The notes under the pieces: model-generated
Seen by the model: only the letters and a program-made list of their open reading frames with translations
What the model was told of the DNA's origin: nothing
The model's database searches: none
Made by a program: the position numbers and the translations under genes
Shown here: piece by piece, positions 22,888 through 35,250 of the stretch
Layout: each line of letters opens with the position of its first letter
Position numbering within the stretch: position 1 is the stretch's first letter
Assembly (NCBI GenBank): GCA_009746045.1
Contig: RPFO01000241.1
Location: forward strand, 1-64,000
From: Mesostigma viride
Lineage: Eukaryota > Streptophyta > Mesostigmatophyceae > Mesostigmatales > Mesostigmataceae
Direction of reading: 5' to 3'
DNA: 64,000 nucleotides

Positions 22888-23318
22888 GTTTGTCAAGGTC
22901 CAACGGCCGTTGGCATCAAATAAATCACAACCATTGGTCACTCCATTTAACAAAATACCCACAACTTTTTAACCACACTAGAAATGTTTTTTGAGGTCCA
23001 ACGGCCGTTGGAATCCAAAAAATGCCGAATTCATGTCAAATTTATATATATGTGACAGTTGACAGAATTAGAGATAATTAAATTATCAAACCCAGCTTTA
23101 GAATTCAATATTAGAATTCAAAATTTATTAATGAAATTTATCTTTCACCATTCAACCTCAACATTAAGTCCCCTTTGTGTTTTATTGAATTATTTAGCCA
23201 TCAGCTTTACACATCATCAAAAATTGGCGAATTTCATTCAATATTAGAATTCAAAATTTATGAATGAAATTTATGTTTCATCATTCAACCTCTTCAGAAT
23301 CCTCATCCAAACACAACA
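22888..23318. other. AT-rich spacer with two palindrome solos
   Basis: Two isolated CCAACGGCCGTTGG copies (about 22899 and 22997) with TGTCAAGG or TTTGAGGT before them. Beyond is AT-rich sequence with the repeated phrase ATTCAATATTAGAATTCAAA at about 23103 and 23239. No gene is supported. Confidence 0.6.
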
Positions 23319-24181
23319 TCATGTCCCCTTTCCACTTGTACATACTACTCTCGGCCAAATACAGCAAGCGTGCCTGCTTCCCCCCAAAAAACTTGAGATA
23401 ATCCGGGGGAAGATTGTTCCGCTGAGGACCTGCATAGCTAACTCCACCAAAACGCTTGCCATATCCTCCTCCCTACACCTCCTCTCTAATAAGGCCTTCA
23501 TGTCTGCGTTCTCATCAAATCCCATGATCAGAACTGCACATGCCATTCCTCCCCCCTGCAGAGGCAGCCCCTCCAAAAGCTTCACCCATTCTGCCTCCCT
23601 ACGCGCTCTCCTCCCCGGAGGAAAAAAAATTCCTCATCCGGGTCATAAGGAGTATGCAGAACCAGAAAATGCTCCTTAACCCCCATAGTTCATAATTATC
23701 GTACAAGTCATCCATTTCCTTTCCCAATTGGCGTAAGCGAGCTGTCCACCCCCTCCAATTCCTCTCCAACACACGTCTCCTCTCAGCACGCTGGACCTGA
23801 ACAACCCTCCCATCGTCCTTGCTCGTGCATGTCCCTCTGGTGCTGGCTGGCGTCCTAACACCGCCTCAACTTCTTCACAATATACCTTAAAATACATTCC
23901 CCTTGTGACGAGTGTGTAGGGGGTGATATCAGCGCTTGCACACTTTACTTGCCCGCCATACAATTCTCGGAAAAGAGACTCAGTTATCAATGTACGAGGC
24001 CATTCCCGAATGCGTCCACTAACCCAGAAATTAACTTAAAGCTGAATTGGGGTTCATACCTCCCCGACACCGCTTCCCTAGCCCCTCTACAAACTGCTTC
24101 AAAGCGGGCTACGTCGGGCGCCTCCATAAAAGCTGCGACTTCGGTCCAAATTTCCCACGGCAGTGAGATATCCCCTTCCAT
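23319..24181 (-). pseudogene. F-box-like protein gene with several frame breaks
   Basis: The ATG at 24181 starts MEGDISLPWEIWTEVAAF followed by APDVARFEAVCRGAREAV, which fits the F-box pattern (LPxEIW...DVxRFxxVCRxxRE). F-box proteins are substrate adaptors of SCF ubiquitin ligases. After about 45 codons the frame changes near 24040 and continues as FWVSGRIREWPRTLITESLF, REL and YTLVTRGMYFKV. It changes again at five C (23680-23684) and at eight A (23622-23629), then runs to the stop with AEWVKLLEGLPLQGGGMACA. Two of the three breaks are homopolymers. Assembly error or a decaying gene are both possible; the F-box assignment rests on pattern alone. Confidence 0.5.
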
Positions 24182-24583
24182 TATCGGCCCCGACGTCAAA
24201 CTTGTCCCCTCTGCACATAACATACATCGACGTCCATCCTAAAAAAAATGAGGTTTTGTCGGAAAGAAAATATGCAAACGTTAGGCGAGGTTTCCAATCC
24301 CTAACGGCCGTTGGGTCACTAATTGTTGTTTAACCCACTACAGTCGCATGAGAGAAAACGAAAGTCAATTTTATTCCAATTTCAAAGTGAAAGGAGAATT
24401 CACTATTACACCATTTTACAACACAAATCAGGTCAATTTTATTCCAATTTCAAAGTGAAAAGAGAATTCACCATTACACCATTTTACAACACAAATCAGG
24501 ACTACATACACAAATTTCAAACCCAAAATGCGTCCAGTTTTCCAGCCTCAAAAGCAAATTATTACTCTACATTTCCAGTTTTT

Positions 24584-25360
24584 CTATGAGGAAGAACCGT
24601 AGTAGAAGGTGAAGGAGAAGTCAACCTCAGAGAAGTCGACCTCGGTTCCATCCAGTATGGTCGTCCTGTTTACCCCCCTTATCACCCCTGCCAGCCCCTC
24701 CCTTGCTTGCCTCAGACGTTCGCATCTATCCTTATGCCTACTCCAGTCAGCACGCTGGCACTCCTCACTGCAATATCTGGCATCCCTACATCCTCTACAC
24801 CACTTCTGAGGGCCTGTGTCGCACCCACACCCCTCCTTGGAGCAATTTCGCATACCACGCATGGGATCCCCATCCCTCACGATCGGGTCAGAGAGCAAGA
24901 AAAAGTTCATGTTGAGGGGTACTTCTGCCCCTACACACGCATCAGCCCTCACGCGCAGGGAAGACGTAACATTCGGGTAAAATGCGCGCTTGTAGGTGCA
25001 CCCAAGCTGAGCCCCTTCCTCTTCCCCCAACTCTATCTTTGGCCCCTTTGTAATGAACGACACCAAAAGGCGGAACTCCCTCGTTGGGTCTATTGGCGCT
25101 CTTAGATCCATCTGTGGTACGAAAAAACCCTCTTGAATACAGAAGTTCATATCAGCTAGCTGGGCGTACATAACCCTCTCCATTTGGCTGAACGAATCAA
25201 ACGCCAATAAAACGGCCAAGTGGCGGCCTGTCTTCTCCTGCGCGACACGAACTTCCTCGAATATGCCACGCGACAGAAAGCGAACTTGTTTGTAAACGTT
25301 TTGAAGGACGCTTCCGTAGACTTCATTCACGATCTCGGACTCATTCGCGATCTCGGCCAT
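24584..25360 (-). CDS. MYND zinc-finger protein, intact
   Basis: A 258-residue single-exon protein. Residues 1-160 form an unknown domain (RHLAVLLAFDSFSQMERVMY, EFRLLVSFI) shared with the broken paralogue at 18.4-19.2 kb. Residues 173-213 are a MYND finger with C173, C178, C188, C191, C197, C201, H209 and C213 in place (WCRGCRDARYCSEECQ, WSRHKDRC). The C-terminus has an acidic/aromatic tail (TEVDFSEVDFSF). MYND domains bind proline-rich peptides in partner proteins and occur in SMYD methyltransferases and transcriptional repressors; no SET domain is present here. Function beyond protein binding cannot be stated. Confidence 0.85.
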   Translation of the reverse strand: MAEIANESEIVNEVYGSVLQNVYKQVRFLSRGIFEEVRVAQEKTGRHLAVLLAFDSFSQMERVMYAQLADMNFCIQEGFFVPQMDLRAPIDPTREFRLLVSFITKGPKIELGEEEGAQLGCTYKRAFYPNVTSSLRVRADACVGAEVPLNMNFFLLSDPIVRDGDPMRGMRNCSKEGCGCDTGPQKWCRGCRDARYCSEECQRADWSRHKDRCERLRQAREGLAGVIRGVNRTTILDGTEVDFSEVDFSFTFYYGSSS

Positions 25361-25540
25361 CTTTTTCAGGGAAAAAACGAACAAAAAGATTTACATCGCG
25401 GCCAAAAAAACGCGTTTTCCCATTAGTGTGTTTGCCTAATTTATTGTAATCATTCATTTTTAAAACAGTCAGGTCCTTCACAACCTCAGAAAATGATTTC
25501 ATTAAATTGGCATATACATTTAAAAACATCTTAGGTCGCA

Positions 25541-25795
25541 CTACTTTTTGCGTTTCAGTTTACGTTTGTTTCCCGGTTGAATAAAGTTGACACCATCCCC
25601 TTCATCGTCGGAAATTAAGGCCGGCATTTCGTCCACTTCAGCTTGTACATCATCTTTTTTCATCACAACCATGGCTGGAATTGAATCCCAAAATTTCTCA
25701 ATCGCTCTAACAACTTCGGCTGGCAGTTTTTTGGCCCCCCGTTCAACTGCCTCTCTCTCCTGGTTCGACACCGAAACGTCCTTGTCTTTCTCCAT
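25541..25795 (-). CDS. Small charged protein with basic tail
   Basis: An 84-residue frame from MEKDKDVSVSNQEREAVERG. It has a helical acidic/basic middle and a C-terminal KRKLKRKK cluster that looks like a nuclear localisation signal. It lies about 180 bp downstream of the MYND gene's start region in the same orientation, and CAG occurs ten bases before the ATG. No family recognised; a real small gene is likely but unproven. Confidence 0.5.
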   Translation of the reverse strand: MEKDKDVSVSNQEREAVERGAKKLPAEVVRAIEKFWDSIPAMVVMKKDDVQAEVDEMPALISDDEGDGVNFIQPGNKRKLKRKK

Positions 25796-25899
25796 TGAAA
25801 AAAACTGCACGTGAAGCACAACTGGCACAACCAATGTAAGTAAACCTAGTACCTTCAGGGGCGGATTAATTCATCAGCCGGAGTACAATTTTATTTTAC

Positions 25900-26300
25900 A
25901 ACGCCAACGGCCGTTGGCATTACAGCAATGAAGTTAAGATAAAAACGTCGTAATGCAACGGCTGATAAAACTGGCGTATAATCAATAACGCAAAAAAAAT
26001 TGGCAAGAACTTTTTTTTGGAGGTCCAACGGCCGTTGGCATCACGTAAATCACAACAGCAATGATGGAAACTGATTTTGCAAGTCCAACGGCCGTTGGCA
26101 TCAAGAAAATCAGAAGAGGGAGCGACTGCCCAAAAAACGCATAATAATAAAACAAGTACCTTGCAGGTGGTTGACAGACGCGAATCTTGTGTGGCGACGT
26201 GGAATCTGCAAGGAATGCGCAAAAACGTTGCAATCAGAATTACAAGGATTACATATTTTCCACATTTAGTTTTTCAGGTCCAACGGCCGTTGGCATGAGA
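25900..26300. repeat. Dispersed palindrome solos, four copies
   Basis: CCAACGGCCGTTGGCAT or close forms occur at about 25903, 26024, 26086 and 26280, each preceded by TTTTTGGAGGT-, TTGCAAGT- or TTTTCAGGT- and followed by CA(T/A)-rich sequence. Between them is AT-rich unique DNA with no supported gene. Confidence 0.85.
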
Positions 26301-26374
26301 TTAATAAGAATACCACTACATGCGTGTGAGAAAATTGTGCCGGGTGACAGAATTAAATCCAAGTTGCCCAGCAG

Positions 26375-26750
26375 GTGGGAGGGAGGGAGGGAGGGAGGGA
26401 GGGAGGGAAGGAGGGAAGGAGGGAGGTAGGGAAGGAGGGAAGGAGGGAAGTAGGGAGGGAGGGAGGGAGGGAGGGAGGGAGGGAGGGAGGGAAGGAGGGA
26501 AGGAGGGAAGGAGGGAAGAAGGGAAGGAGGAAGGAGGGAAGGAGGGAAGGAGGGAAAGGAGTAGGGAAAGGAGGAGGGAAGGAGGGAAGGAGGGAAGGAG
26601 GGAAGGAGGGAAGGAGGGAAGGAGGGAAGGAGGGAAGGAGGGAAGGAGGGAAGGAGGGAAGGAGGGAAGGAGGGAAGGAGGGAAGGAGGGAAGGAGGGAA
26701 GGAGGGAAGGAGGGAAGGAGGGAAGGAGGGAAGGAGGGAAGGAGGGAAGG
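26375..26750. repeat. (GGGA)n/(GGAAGGA)n purine array
   Basis: A strand-asymmetric polypurine block: GGGA repeats first, then an 8-bp GGAGGGAA repeat to 26748. It passes directly into the 29-bp minisatellite. Such purine tracts can form triplex DNA. Open frames on both strands are repeat artefacts. Confidence 0.95.
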
Positions 26751-29700
26751 ATAAATACCTAGGGGGGGTGCTGGCATGCATAAATACCTAGGGGGGGTGC
26801 TGGCAAGCATAAATACTCGGGGGGGTGCTGGCATGCATAAATACCTAGGGGGGGGCTGGCATGCATAAATACCTAGGGGGGGTGCTGGCATGCATAAATA
26901 CCTAGGGGGGGTGCTGGCATGCATAAATACCTAGGGGGGGTGCTGGCATGCATAAATACCTAGGGGGGTGCTGGCATGCATAAATACCTAGGGGGGGTGC
27001 TGGCATGCATAAATACCTAGGGGGGTGCTGGCATGCATAAATACCTAGGGGGGGTGCTGGCATGCATAAATACCTAGGGGGGGTGCTGGCATGCATAAAT
27101 ACCTAGGGGGGTGCTGGCATGCATAAATACCTAGGGGGGGTGCTGGCATGCATAAATACCTAGGGGGGTGCTGGCATGCATAAATACCTAGGGGGGTGCT
27201 GGCATGCATAAATACCTAGGGGGGGTGCTGGCATGCATAAATACCTAGGGGGGTGCTGGCATGCATAAATACCTAGGGGGGGTGCTGGCATGCATAAATA
27301 CCTAGGGGGGGTGCTGGCATGCATAAATACCTAGGGGGGGTGCTGGCATGCATAAATACCTAGGGGGGGTGCTGGCATGCATAAATACCTAGGGGGGTGC
27401 TGGCATGCATAAATACCTAGGGGGGGTGCTGGCATGCATAAATACCTAGGGGGGGTGCTGGCATGCATAAATACCTAGGGGGGGGCTGGCATGCATAAAT
27501 ACCTAGGGGGGGTGCTGGCATGCATAAATACCTAGGGGGGGTGCTGGCATGCATAAATACCTAGGGGGGGTGCTGGCATGCATAAATACCTAGGGGGGGT
27601 GCTGGCATGCATAAATACCTAGGGGGGGTGCTGGCATGCATAAATACCTAGGGGGGGGGCTGGCATGCATAAATACCTAGGGGGGTGCTGGCATGCATAA
27701 ATACCTAGGGGGGGTGCTGGCATGCATAAATACCTAGGGGGGGTGCTGGCATGCATAAATACCTAGGGGGGGTGCTGGCATGCATAAATACCTAGGGGGG
27801 TGCTGGCATGCATAAATACCTAGGGGGGGTGCTGGCATGCATAAATACCTAGGGGGGGTGCTGGCATGCATAAATACCTAGGGGGGGTGCTGGCATGCAT
27901 AAATACCTGGGGGGGTGCTGGCATGCATAAATACGTCGGGGGGGTGCTGGCATGCATAAATACCTAGGGGGGGGCTGGCATGCATAAATACCTAGGGGGG
28001 TGCTGGCATGCATAAATACCTAGGGGGGGGGCTGGCATGCATAAATACCTAGGGGGGTGCTGGCATGCATAAATACCTAGGGGGGGTGCTGGCATGCATA
28101 AATACCTAGGGGGGGTGCTGGCATGCATAAATACCTAGGGGGGGTGCTGGCATGCATAAATACCTAGGGGGGGTGCTGGCATGCATAAATACCTAGGGGG
28201 GGTGCTGGCATGCATAAATACCTAGGGGGGGTGCTGGCATGCATAAATACCTAGGGGGGGTGCTGGCATGCATAAATACCTAGAGGGGGTGCTGGCATGC
28301 ATAAATACCTAGGGGGGGGCTGGCATGCATAAATACCTAGGGGGGGTGCTGGCATGCATAAATACAGGGGGGTGCTGGCATGCATAAATACCTAGGGGGG
28401 GTGCTGGCATGCATAAATACCTAGGGGGGGTGCTGGCATGCATAAATACCTAGGGGGGTGCTGGCATGCATAAATACGTCGGGGGGGTGCTGGCATGCAT
28501 AAATACCTAGGGGGGGCTGGCATGCATAAATACCTAGGGGGGGTGCTGGCATGCATAAATACGTGGGGGGGTGCTGGCATGCATAAATACCTAGGGGGGT
28601 GCTGGCATGCATAAATACCTAGGGGGGGTGCTGGCATGCATAAATACCTAGGGGGGGTGCTGGCATGCATAAATACCTAGGGGGGGTGCTGGCATGCATA
28701 AATACCTAGGGGGTGCTGGCATGCATAAATACCGAGGGGGGGTGCTGGCATGCATAAATACCTAGGGGGGGTGCTGGCATGCATAAATACAGGGGGGGTG
28801 CTGGCATGCATAAATACCTAGGGGGGGTGCTGGCATGCATAAATACCGAGGGGGGGTGCTGGCATGCATAAATACCGAGGGGGGTGCTGGCATGCATAAA
28901 TACCTAGGGGGGGTGCTGGCATGCATAAATACCTAGGGGGGGTGCTGGCATGCATAAATACCTAGGGGGGTGCTGGCATGCATAAATACCTAGGGGGGTG
29001 CTGGCATGCATAAATACCTAGGGGGGGTGCTGGCATGCATAAATACCTAGGGGGGGTGCTGGCATGCATAAATACCTAGGGGGGGTGCTGGCATGCATAA
29101 ATACCTAGGGGGGGTGCTGGCAAGCATAAATACGTCGGGGGGGTGCTGGCATGCATAAATACCTGGGGGGGGCTGGCATGCATAAATACCTAGGGGGGTG
29201 CTGGCATGCATAAATACCTAGGGGGGGTGCTGGCATGCATAAATACCTAGGGGGGGTGCTGGCATGCATAAATACCTAGGGGGGGTGCTGGCATGCATAA
29301 ATACCTAGGGGGGGTGCTGGCATGCATAAATACCTAGGGGGGGGCTGGCATGCATAAATACCTAGGGGGGTGCTGGCATGCATAAATACCTAGGGGGGGT
29401 GCTGGCATGCATAAATACCTAGGGGGGTGCTGGCATGCATAAATACCTAGGGGGGGTGCTGGCATGCATAAATACCTAGAGGGGGTGCTGGCATGCATAA
29501 ATACCGAGGGGGGGTGCTGGCATGCATAAATACCTAGGGGGGGTGCTGGCATGCATAAATACATGTGGGGGGTGCTGGCATGCATAAATACCTAGGGGGG
29601 GTGCTGGCATGCATAAATACCTAGGGGGGGTGCTGGCATGCATAAATACCTAGGGGGGGTGCTGGCATGCATAAATACGTCGGGTGGGGTGCTGGCATGC

Positions 29701-29828
29701 ATAAATACCTAGAAGGGGGGCTGGCATGCATAAATACCTAGGGGGGTGCTGGCAAGCATAAATACGTCGGGGGGGTGCTGGCATGCATAAATACCTAGGG
29801 GGGGTGCTGGCATGCATAAATACCTAGG

Positions 29829-30034
29829 GGTTCAGCTGCCATTCGTACCTTTTTTTCTGTTTTTATTTTTTAATGGGGGCCGGCCTGGGGCAGCGGCGGC
29901 GGGTGGACGAAAACTGATAGCGTTCCCGTTTGTGCATCCCGTGACCACCGGCCACCAAACGGAGGCACGACACCAAGGCAGATCAAGCACCAAAGGAAGC
30001 AGCAAGGACGTTGACGTTATTAACCAAGAATGGG
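29829..30034. repeat. Interspersed 200-bp segment, copy 1 of 5
   Basis: Begins CAGCTGCCATTCGTACCTTT, has a T-rich stretch, GGGCAGCGGCGGCGGGTGGA, GACCACCGGCCACCAAACGG and ends ACGTTATTAACCAAGAATGG before the minisatellite resumes. Other copies are at about 31015-31220, 31913-32107, 32996-33190 and 33857-34051. A related single copy lies at 35100-35250 outside the array. Confidence 0.92.
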
Positions 30035-31014
30035 GGTGCTGGCATGCATAAATACCTAGGGGGGGTGCTGGCATGCCTAAATACATGTGGGGGTGCTGGC
30101 ATGCATAAATACCTAGGGGGGTGCTGGCATGCATAAATACCTAGGGGGGTGCTGGCATGCATAAATACGTCGGGTGGGGTGCTGGCATGCATAAATACCT
30201 AGGGGGGGTGCTGGCATGCATAAATACCTAGAAGGGGGGGCTGGCATGCATAAATACCTAGGGGGGGTGCTGGCATGCATAAATACCTAGGGGGGGTGCT
30301 GGCATGCATAAATACCTAGGGGGGGGTGCTGGCATGCATAAATACCTAGGGGGGTGCTGGCATGCATAAATACCTAGGGGGGGTGCTGGCATGCATAAAT
30401 ACCTAGGGGGGGTGCTGGCATGCATAAATACCTAGAGGGGGTGCTGGCATGCATAAATACCGAGGGGGGGTGCTGGCATGCATAAATACCTAGGGGGGGT
30501 GCTGGCATGCATAAATACCTAGGGGGGGTGCTGGCATGCATAAATACCGAGGGGGGGTGCTGGCAAGCATAAATACCTAGGGGGGGTGCTGGCATGCATA
30601 AATACCTAGGGGGGGTGCTGGCATGCATAAATACCTAGGGGGGGTGCTGGCATGCATAAATACCTAGGGGGGGTGCTGGCATGCATAAATACCTAGAGGG
30701 GGTGCTGGCATGAATAAATACCGAGGGGGGGTGCTGGCATGCATAAATACCGAGGGGGGTGCTGGCATGCATAAATACCGAGGGGGGATGCTGGCATGCA
30801 TAAATACCTAGGGGGGGTGCTGGCATGCATAAATACCTAGGGGGGGTGCTGGCATGCATAAATACCTAGGGGGGTGCTGGCATGCATAAATACCTAGGGG
30901 GGTGCTGGCAAGCATAAATACGTCGGGTGGGGTGCTGGCATGCATAAATACCTAGGGGGGTGCTGGCATGCATAAATACCTAGGGGGGGGTGCTGGCATG
31001 CATAAATACCTAGG

Positions 31015-34000
31015 GGTTCAGCTGCCATTCGTACCTTTTTTTCTGTTTTTATTTTTTAATGGGGGCCGGCCTGGGGCAGCGGCGGCGGGTGGACGAAAAC
31101 TGATAGCGTTCCCGTTTGTGCATCCCGTGACCACCGGCCACCAAACGGAGGCACGACACCAAGGCAGATCAAGCACCAAAGGAAGCAGCAAGGACGTTGA
31201 CGTTATTAACCAAGAATGGGGGTGCTGGCATGCATAAATACCTAGGGGGGGTGCTGGCATGCATAAATACATGTGGGGGGTGCTGGCATGCATAAATACC
31301 TAGGGGGGGTGCTGGCATGCATAAATACCTAGGGGGGTGCTGGCATGCATAAATACGTCGGGTGGGGTGCTGGCATGCATAATACCTAGGGGGGTGCTGG
31401 CATGCATAAATACCTAGGGGGGGTGCTGGCATGCATAAATACCGAGGGGGGGGGCTGGCATGCATAAATACCTAGGGGGGGGGCTGGCATGCATAAATAC
31501 GTCGGGGGGGTCGCTGGCATGCATAAATACCTAGGGGGGTGCTGGCATGCATAAATACCTAGGGGGGTGCTGGCATGCATAAATACCTAGGGGGGGGGCT
31601 GGCATGCATAAATACCTAGGGGGGGTGCTGGCATGCATAAATACCTAGGGGGGTGCTGGCATGCATAAATACCTAGGGGGGGGGCTGGCATGCATAAATA
31701 CCGAGGGGGGGTGCTGGCATGCATAAATACCTAGGGGGGGTGCTGGCATGCATAAATACCTAGGGGGGGTGCAGGCATGCATAAATACCGAGGGGGGGTG
31801 CTGGCATGCATAAATACCTAGGGGGGTGCTGGCATGCATAAATACCTAGGGGGGGTGCTGGCATGCATAAATACCTAGGGGGGGTGCTGGCATGCATAAA
31901 TACCTAGGGGGGGGGCTGCCATTCGTACCTTTTTTTCTTTTTTTATTTTTAAGCCGGCCTGGGGCAGCGGCGGCGGGTGGACGAAAACTGATAGCGTTCC
32001 CGTTTGTGCATCCCGTGACCACCGGCCACCAAACGGAGGCACGACACCAAGGCAGATCAAGCACCAAAGGAAGCAGCAAGGACGTTGACGTTATTAACCA
32101 AGAATGGGGGTGCTGGCATGCATAAATACCTAGGGGGGGTGCTGGCATGCATAAATACATGTGGGGGGTGCTGGCATGCATAAATACCTAGGGGGGTGCT
32201 GGCATGCATAAATACCTAGGGGGGTGCTGGCATGCATAAATACCTAGGGGGGTGCTGGCATGCATAAATACCTAGGGGGGGGGCTGGCATGCATAAATAC
32301 CTAGGGGGGGGCTGGCATGCATAAATACCTAGGGGGGGTGCTGGCATGCATAAATACCGAGGGGGGTGCTGGCATGCATAAATACCTAGGGGGGGGGCTG
32401 GCATGCATAAATACGTCGGGGGGTCGCTGGCATGCATAAATACCTAGGGGGGTGCTGGCATGCATAAATACCTAGGGGGGTGCTGGCATGCATAAATACC
32501 TAGGGGGGGGGCTGGCATGCATAAATACCTAGGGGGGGTGCTGGCATGCATAAATACCTAGGGGGGTGCTGGCATGCATAAATACCTAGGGGGGGGCTGG
32601 CATGCATAAATACCGAGGGGGGGTGCTGGCATGCATAAATACCGAGGGGGGGTGCTGGCATGCATAAATACCTAGGGGGGGTGCAGGCATGCATAAATAC
32701 CGAGGGGGGGTGCTGGCATGCATAAATACCTAGGGGGGTGCTGGCATGCATAAATACCTAGGGGGGGGGCTGGCATGCATAAATACCTAGGGGGGGGCTG
32801 GCATGCATAAATACCTAGGGGGGGTGCTGGCATGCATAAATACCTAGGGGGGTGCTGGCATGCATAAATACCTAGGGGGGGGGCTGGCATGCATAAATAC
32901 GTCGGGGGGTCGCTGGCATGCATAAATACCTAGGGGGGTGCTGGCATGCATAAATACCTAGGGGGGGTGCTGGCATGCATAAATACCTAGGGGGGGGGCT
33001 GCCATTCGTACCTTTTTTTCTTTTTTTATTTTTAAGCCGGCCTGGGGCAGCGGCGGCGGGTGGACGAAAACTGATAGCATTCCCGTTCGTGCATCCCGTG
33101 ACCACCGGCCACCAAACGGAGGCACGACACCAAGGCAGATCAAGCACCAAAGGAAGCAGCAAGGACGTTGACGTTATTAACCAAGAATGGGGGTGCTGGC
33201 ATGCATCAATACCTAGGGGGGGTGCTGGCATGCATAAATACATGTGGGGGGTGCTGGCATGCATAAATACCTAGGGGGGGGGCTGGCATGCATAAATACG
33301 TCGGGGGGGTCGCTGGCATGCATAAATACGTCGGGTGGGGTGCTGGCATGCATAAATACCTAGGGGGGGTGCTGGCATGCATAAATACCTAGGGGGGGTG
33401 CTGGCATGCATAAATACCGAGGGGGGGGGCTGGCATGCATAAATACCTAGGGGGGGTGCTGGCATGCATAAATACCTAGGGGGGGGGCTGGCATGCATAA
33501 ATACGTCGGGGGGTCGCTGGCATGCATAAATACGTCGGGTGGGGTGCTGGCATGCATAAATACCTAGGGGGGTGCTGGCATGCATAAATACCTAGGGGGG
33601 GGCTGGCATGCATAAATACCTAGGGGGGGTGCTGGCATGCATAAATACCTAGGGGGGTGCTGGCATGCATAAATACCTAGGGGGGGGGCTGGCATGCATA
33701 AATACCGAGGGGGGGTGCTGGCATGCATAAATACCTAGGGGGGGTGCAGGCATGCATAAATACCGAGGGGGGGTGCTGGCATGCATAAATACCTAGGGGG
33801 GTGCTGGCATGCATAAATACCTAGGGGGGGTGCTGGCATGCATAAATACCTAGGGGGGGGGCTGCCATTCGTACCTTTTTTTCTTTTTTTATTTTTAAGC
33901 CGGCCTGGGGCAGCGGCGGCGGGTGGAGGAAAACTGATAGCGTTCCCGTTTGTGCATCCCGTGACCACCGGCCACCAAACGGAGGCACGACACCAAGGCG

Positions 34001-34051
34001 GATCAAGCACCAAAGGAAGCAGCAAGGACGTTGACGTTATTAACCAAGAAT
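31015..34051. repeat. Interspersed 200-bp segment, copies 2-5
   Basis: Four further copies start at about 31015, 31913, 32996 and 33857, spaced 0.86-1.2 kb apart. Copies 3-5 share a shortened T-rich part and lack the TAATGGG piece of copies 1 and 2, so two lineages exist. Copy 5 has its own changes (GGTGGAGGAAAAC). This marks higher-order duplication of minisatellite blocks of about 1 kb. Confidence 0.85.
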
Positions 34052-34611
34052 GGGGGTGCTGGCATGCATAAATACGTCGGGTGGGGTGCTGGCATGCATA
34101 AATACCTAGGGGGGGTCGCTGGCATGCATTAATACGTCGGGTGGGGTGCTGGCATGCATAAATACCGAGGGGGGGTGCTGGCATGCATAAATACATGTGG
34201 GGGGTGCTGGCATGCATAAATACCGAGGGGGGGTGCTGGCATGGATTAATACGTCGGGGGGGTGCTGGCATGCATAAATACCGAGGGGGGGTGCTGGCAT
34301 GCATAAATACATGTGGGGGGTGCTCGCATGCATAAATACCGAGGGGGGGTGCTGGCATGCATAAATACCTAGGGGGGGTGCTGGCATGCATAAATACCGA
34401 GGGGGGGTGCTGGCATGCATAAATACCGAGGGGGGGTGCTGGCATGCATAAATACCGAGGGGGGGTGCTGGCATGCATAAATACCTAGGGGGGGTGCTGG
34501 CATGCATAAATACCTAGGGTGGGGTGCTGGCATGCATAAATACCGAGGGGGGGTGCTGGCATGCATAAATACCTAGGGGGGGTGCTGGCATGCATGAAAA
34601 AAGGTGGTGGG

Positions 34612-35250
34612 GTGCTGGCATGCATAAATACATGTGGTGTGGTGCCGCCATGCATAAATACATGTGCCAGCAAACCTGAGCTGCAAGGGAGCGAGAAAAC
34701 CAAGAAAAAAAGCACGCAACACACCACGCGTCGTACCTTTTTATAGATGTTTCTTTTTTTTTATGGGGCCGGCCGGGGGCGGCGGTGCCGGCAAAAATGA
34801 AGCTAGTGACACCGCGCAGATGACGCCGTGAACATGTCGCGTTGTACCGTAGAAGATACGAACAAAAAACAAAACACGAAAAAAGAGAGGCGGACCGCAT
34901 ATGACAGGGACGAAAAAAAGTCAGACACACAGCCTGTGTTATCTGGCATGCATAAATACATGTGGTGTGGTGCCGGCATGCATAAATACATGTGCCAGCA
35001 AACCTGAGCTGCAAGGGAGCGAGAAAACCAAGAAAAAAAGCACGCAACACACCACGCGTCGTACCTTTTTATAGATGTTTCTTTTTTTTTATCCTTGTCC
35101 TTCGGGGCAGCGGCGGCGGGTGGAAGAAAACTGATAGCGTTGTTGTGCATCCCGTGACCACCGGCCACCAAACGGAGGCACGACACCAAGGCAGATCAAG
35201 CACCAAAGGAAGCAGCAAAACATCAACGTTAGTAACCAAGAATGGGAGCC
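34612..35250. repeat. Minisatellite border with direct duplication
   Basis: A stretch from CATAAATACATGTGGTGTGG through GCCAGCAAACCTGAGCTGC to TTATAGATGTTTCTTT is present twice, at about 34620-34765 and 34947-35090. The second copy continues into the unique version of the 200-bp segment found inside the array. This looks like the source region from which the array captured its segments. No gene supported. Confidence 0.75.

Larger units (their letters stand above)
26751..34680. repeat. 29-bp minisatellite, 8 kb, with embedded segments
   Basis: More than 200 units of about 29 bp: TGCTGGCATGCATAAATACC followed by TAG and a run of 5-9 G. Common variants replace CCTAG with CCGAG, GTCGGG or ATGTGG. 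G-run length is the main variable. Five copies of a roughly 200-bp unique segment interrupt it. Short minus-strand frames (MHASTPPRYLCMPAPP) appear in every stretch and translate the repeat. Confidence 0.97.

Noticed and set aside
26751-34680. Regular repeats considered as a CRISPR array
   Set aside because: Units are head-to-tail without unique spacers, only G-run length varies, no cas genes are present and the context is eukaryotic.
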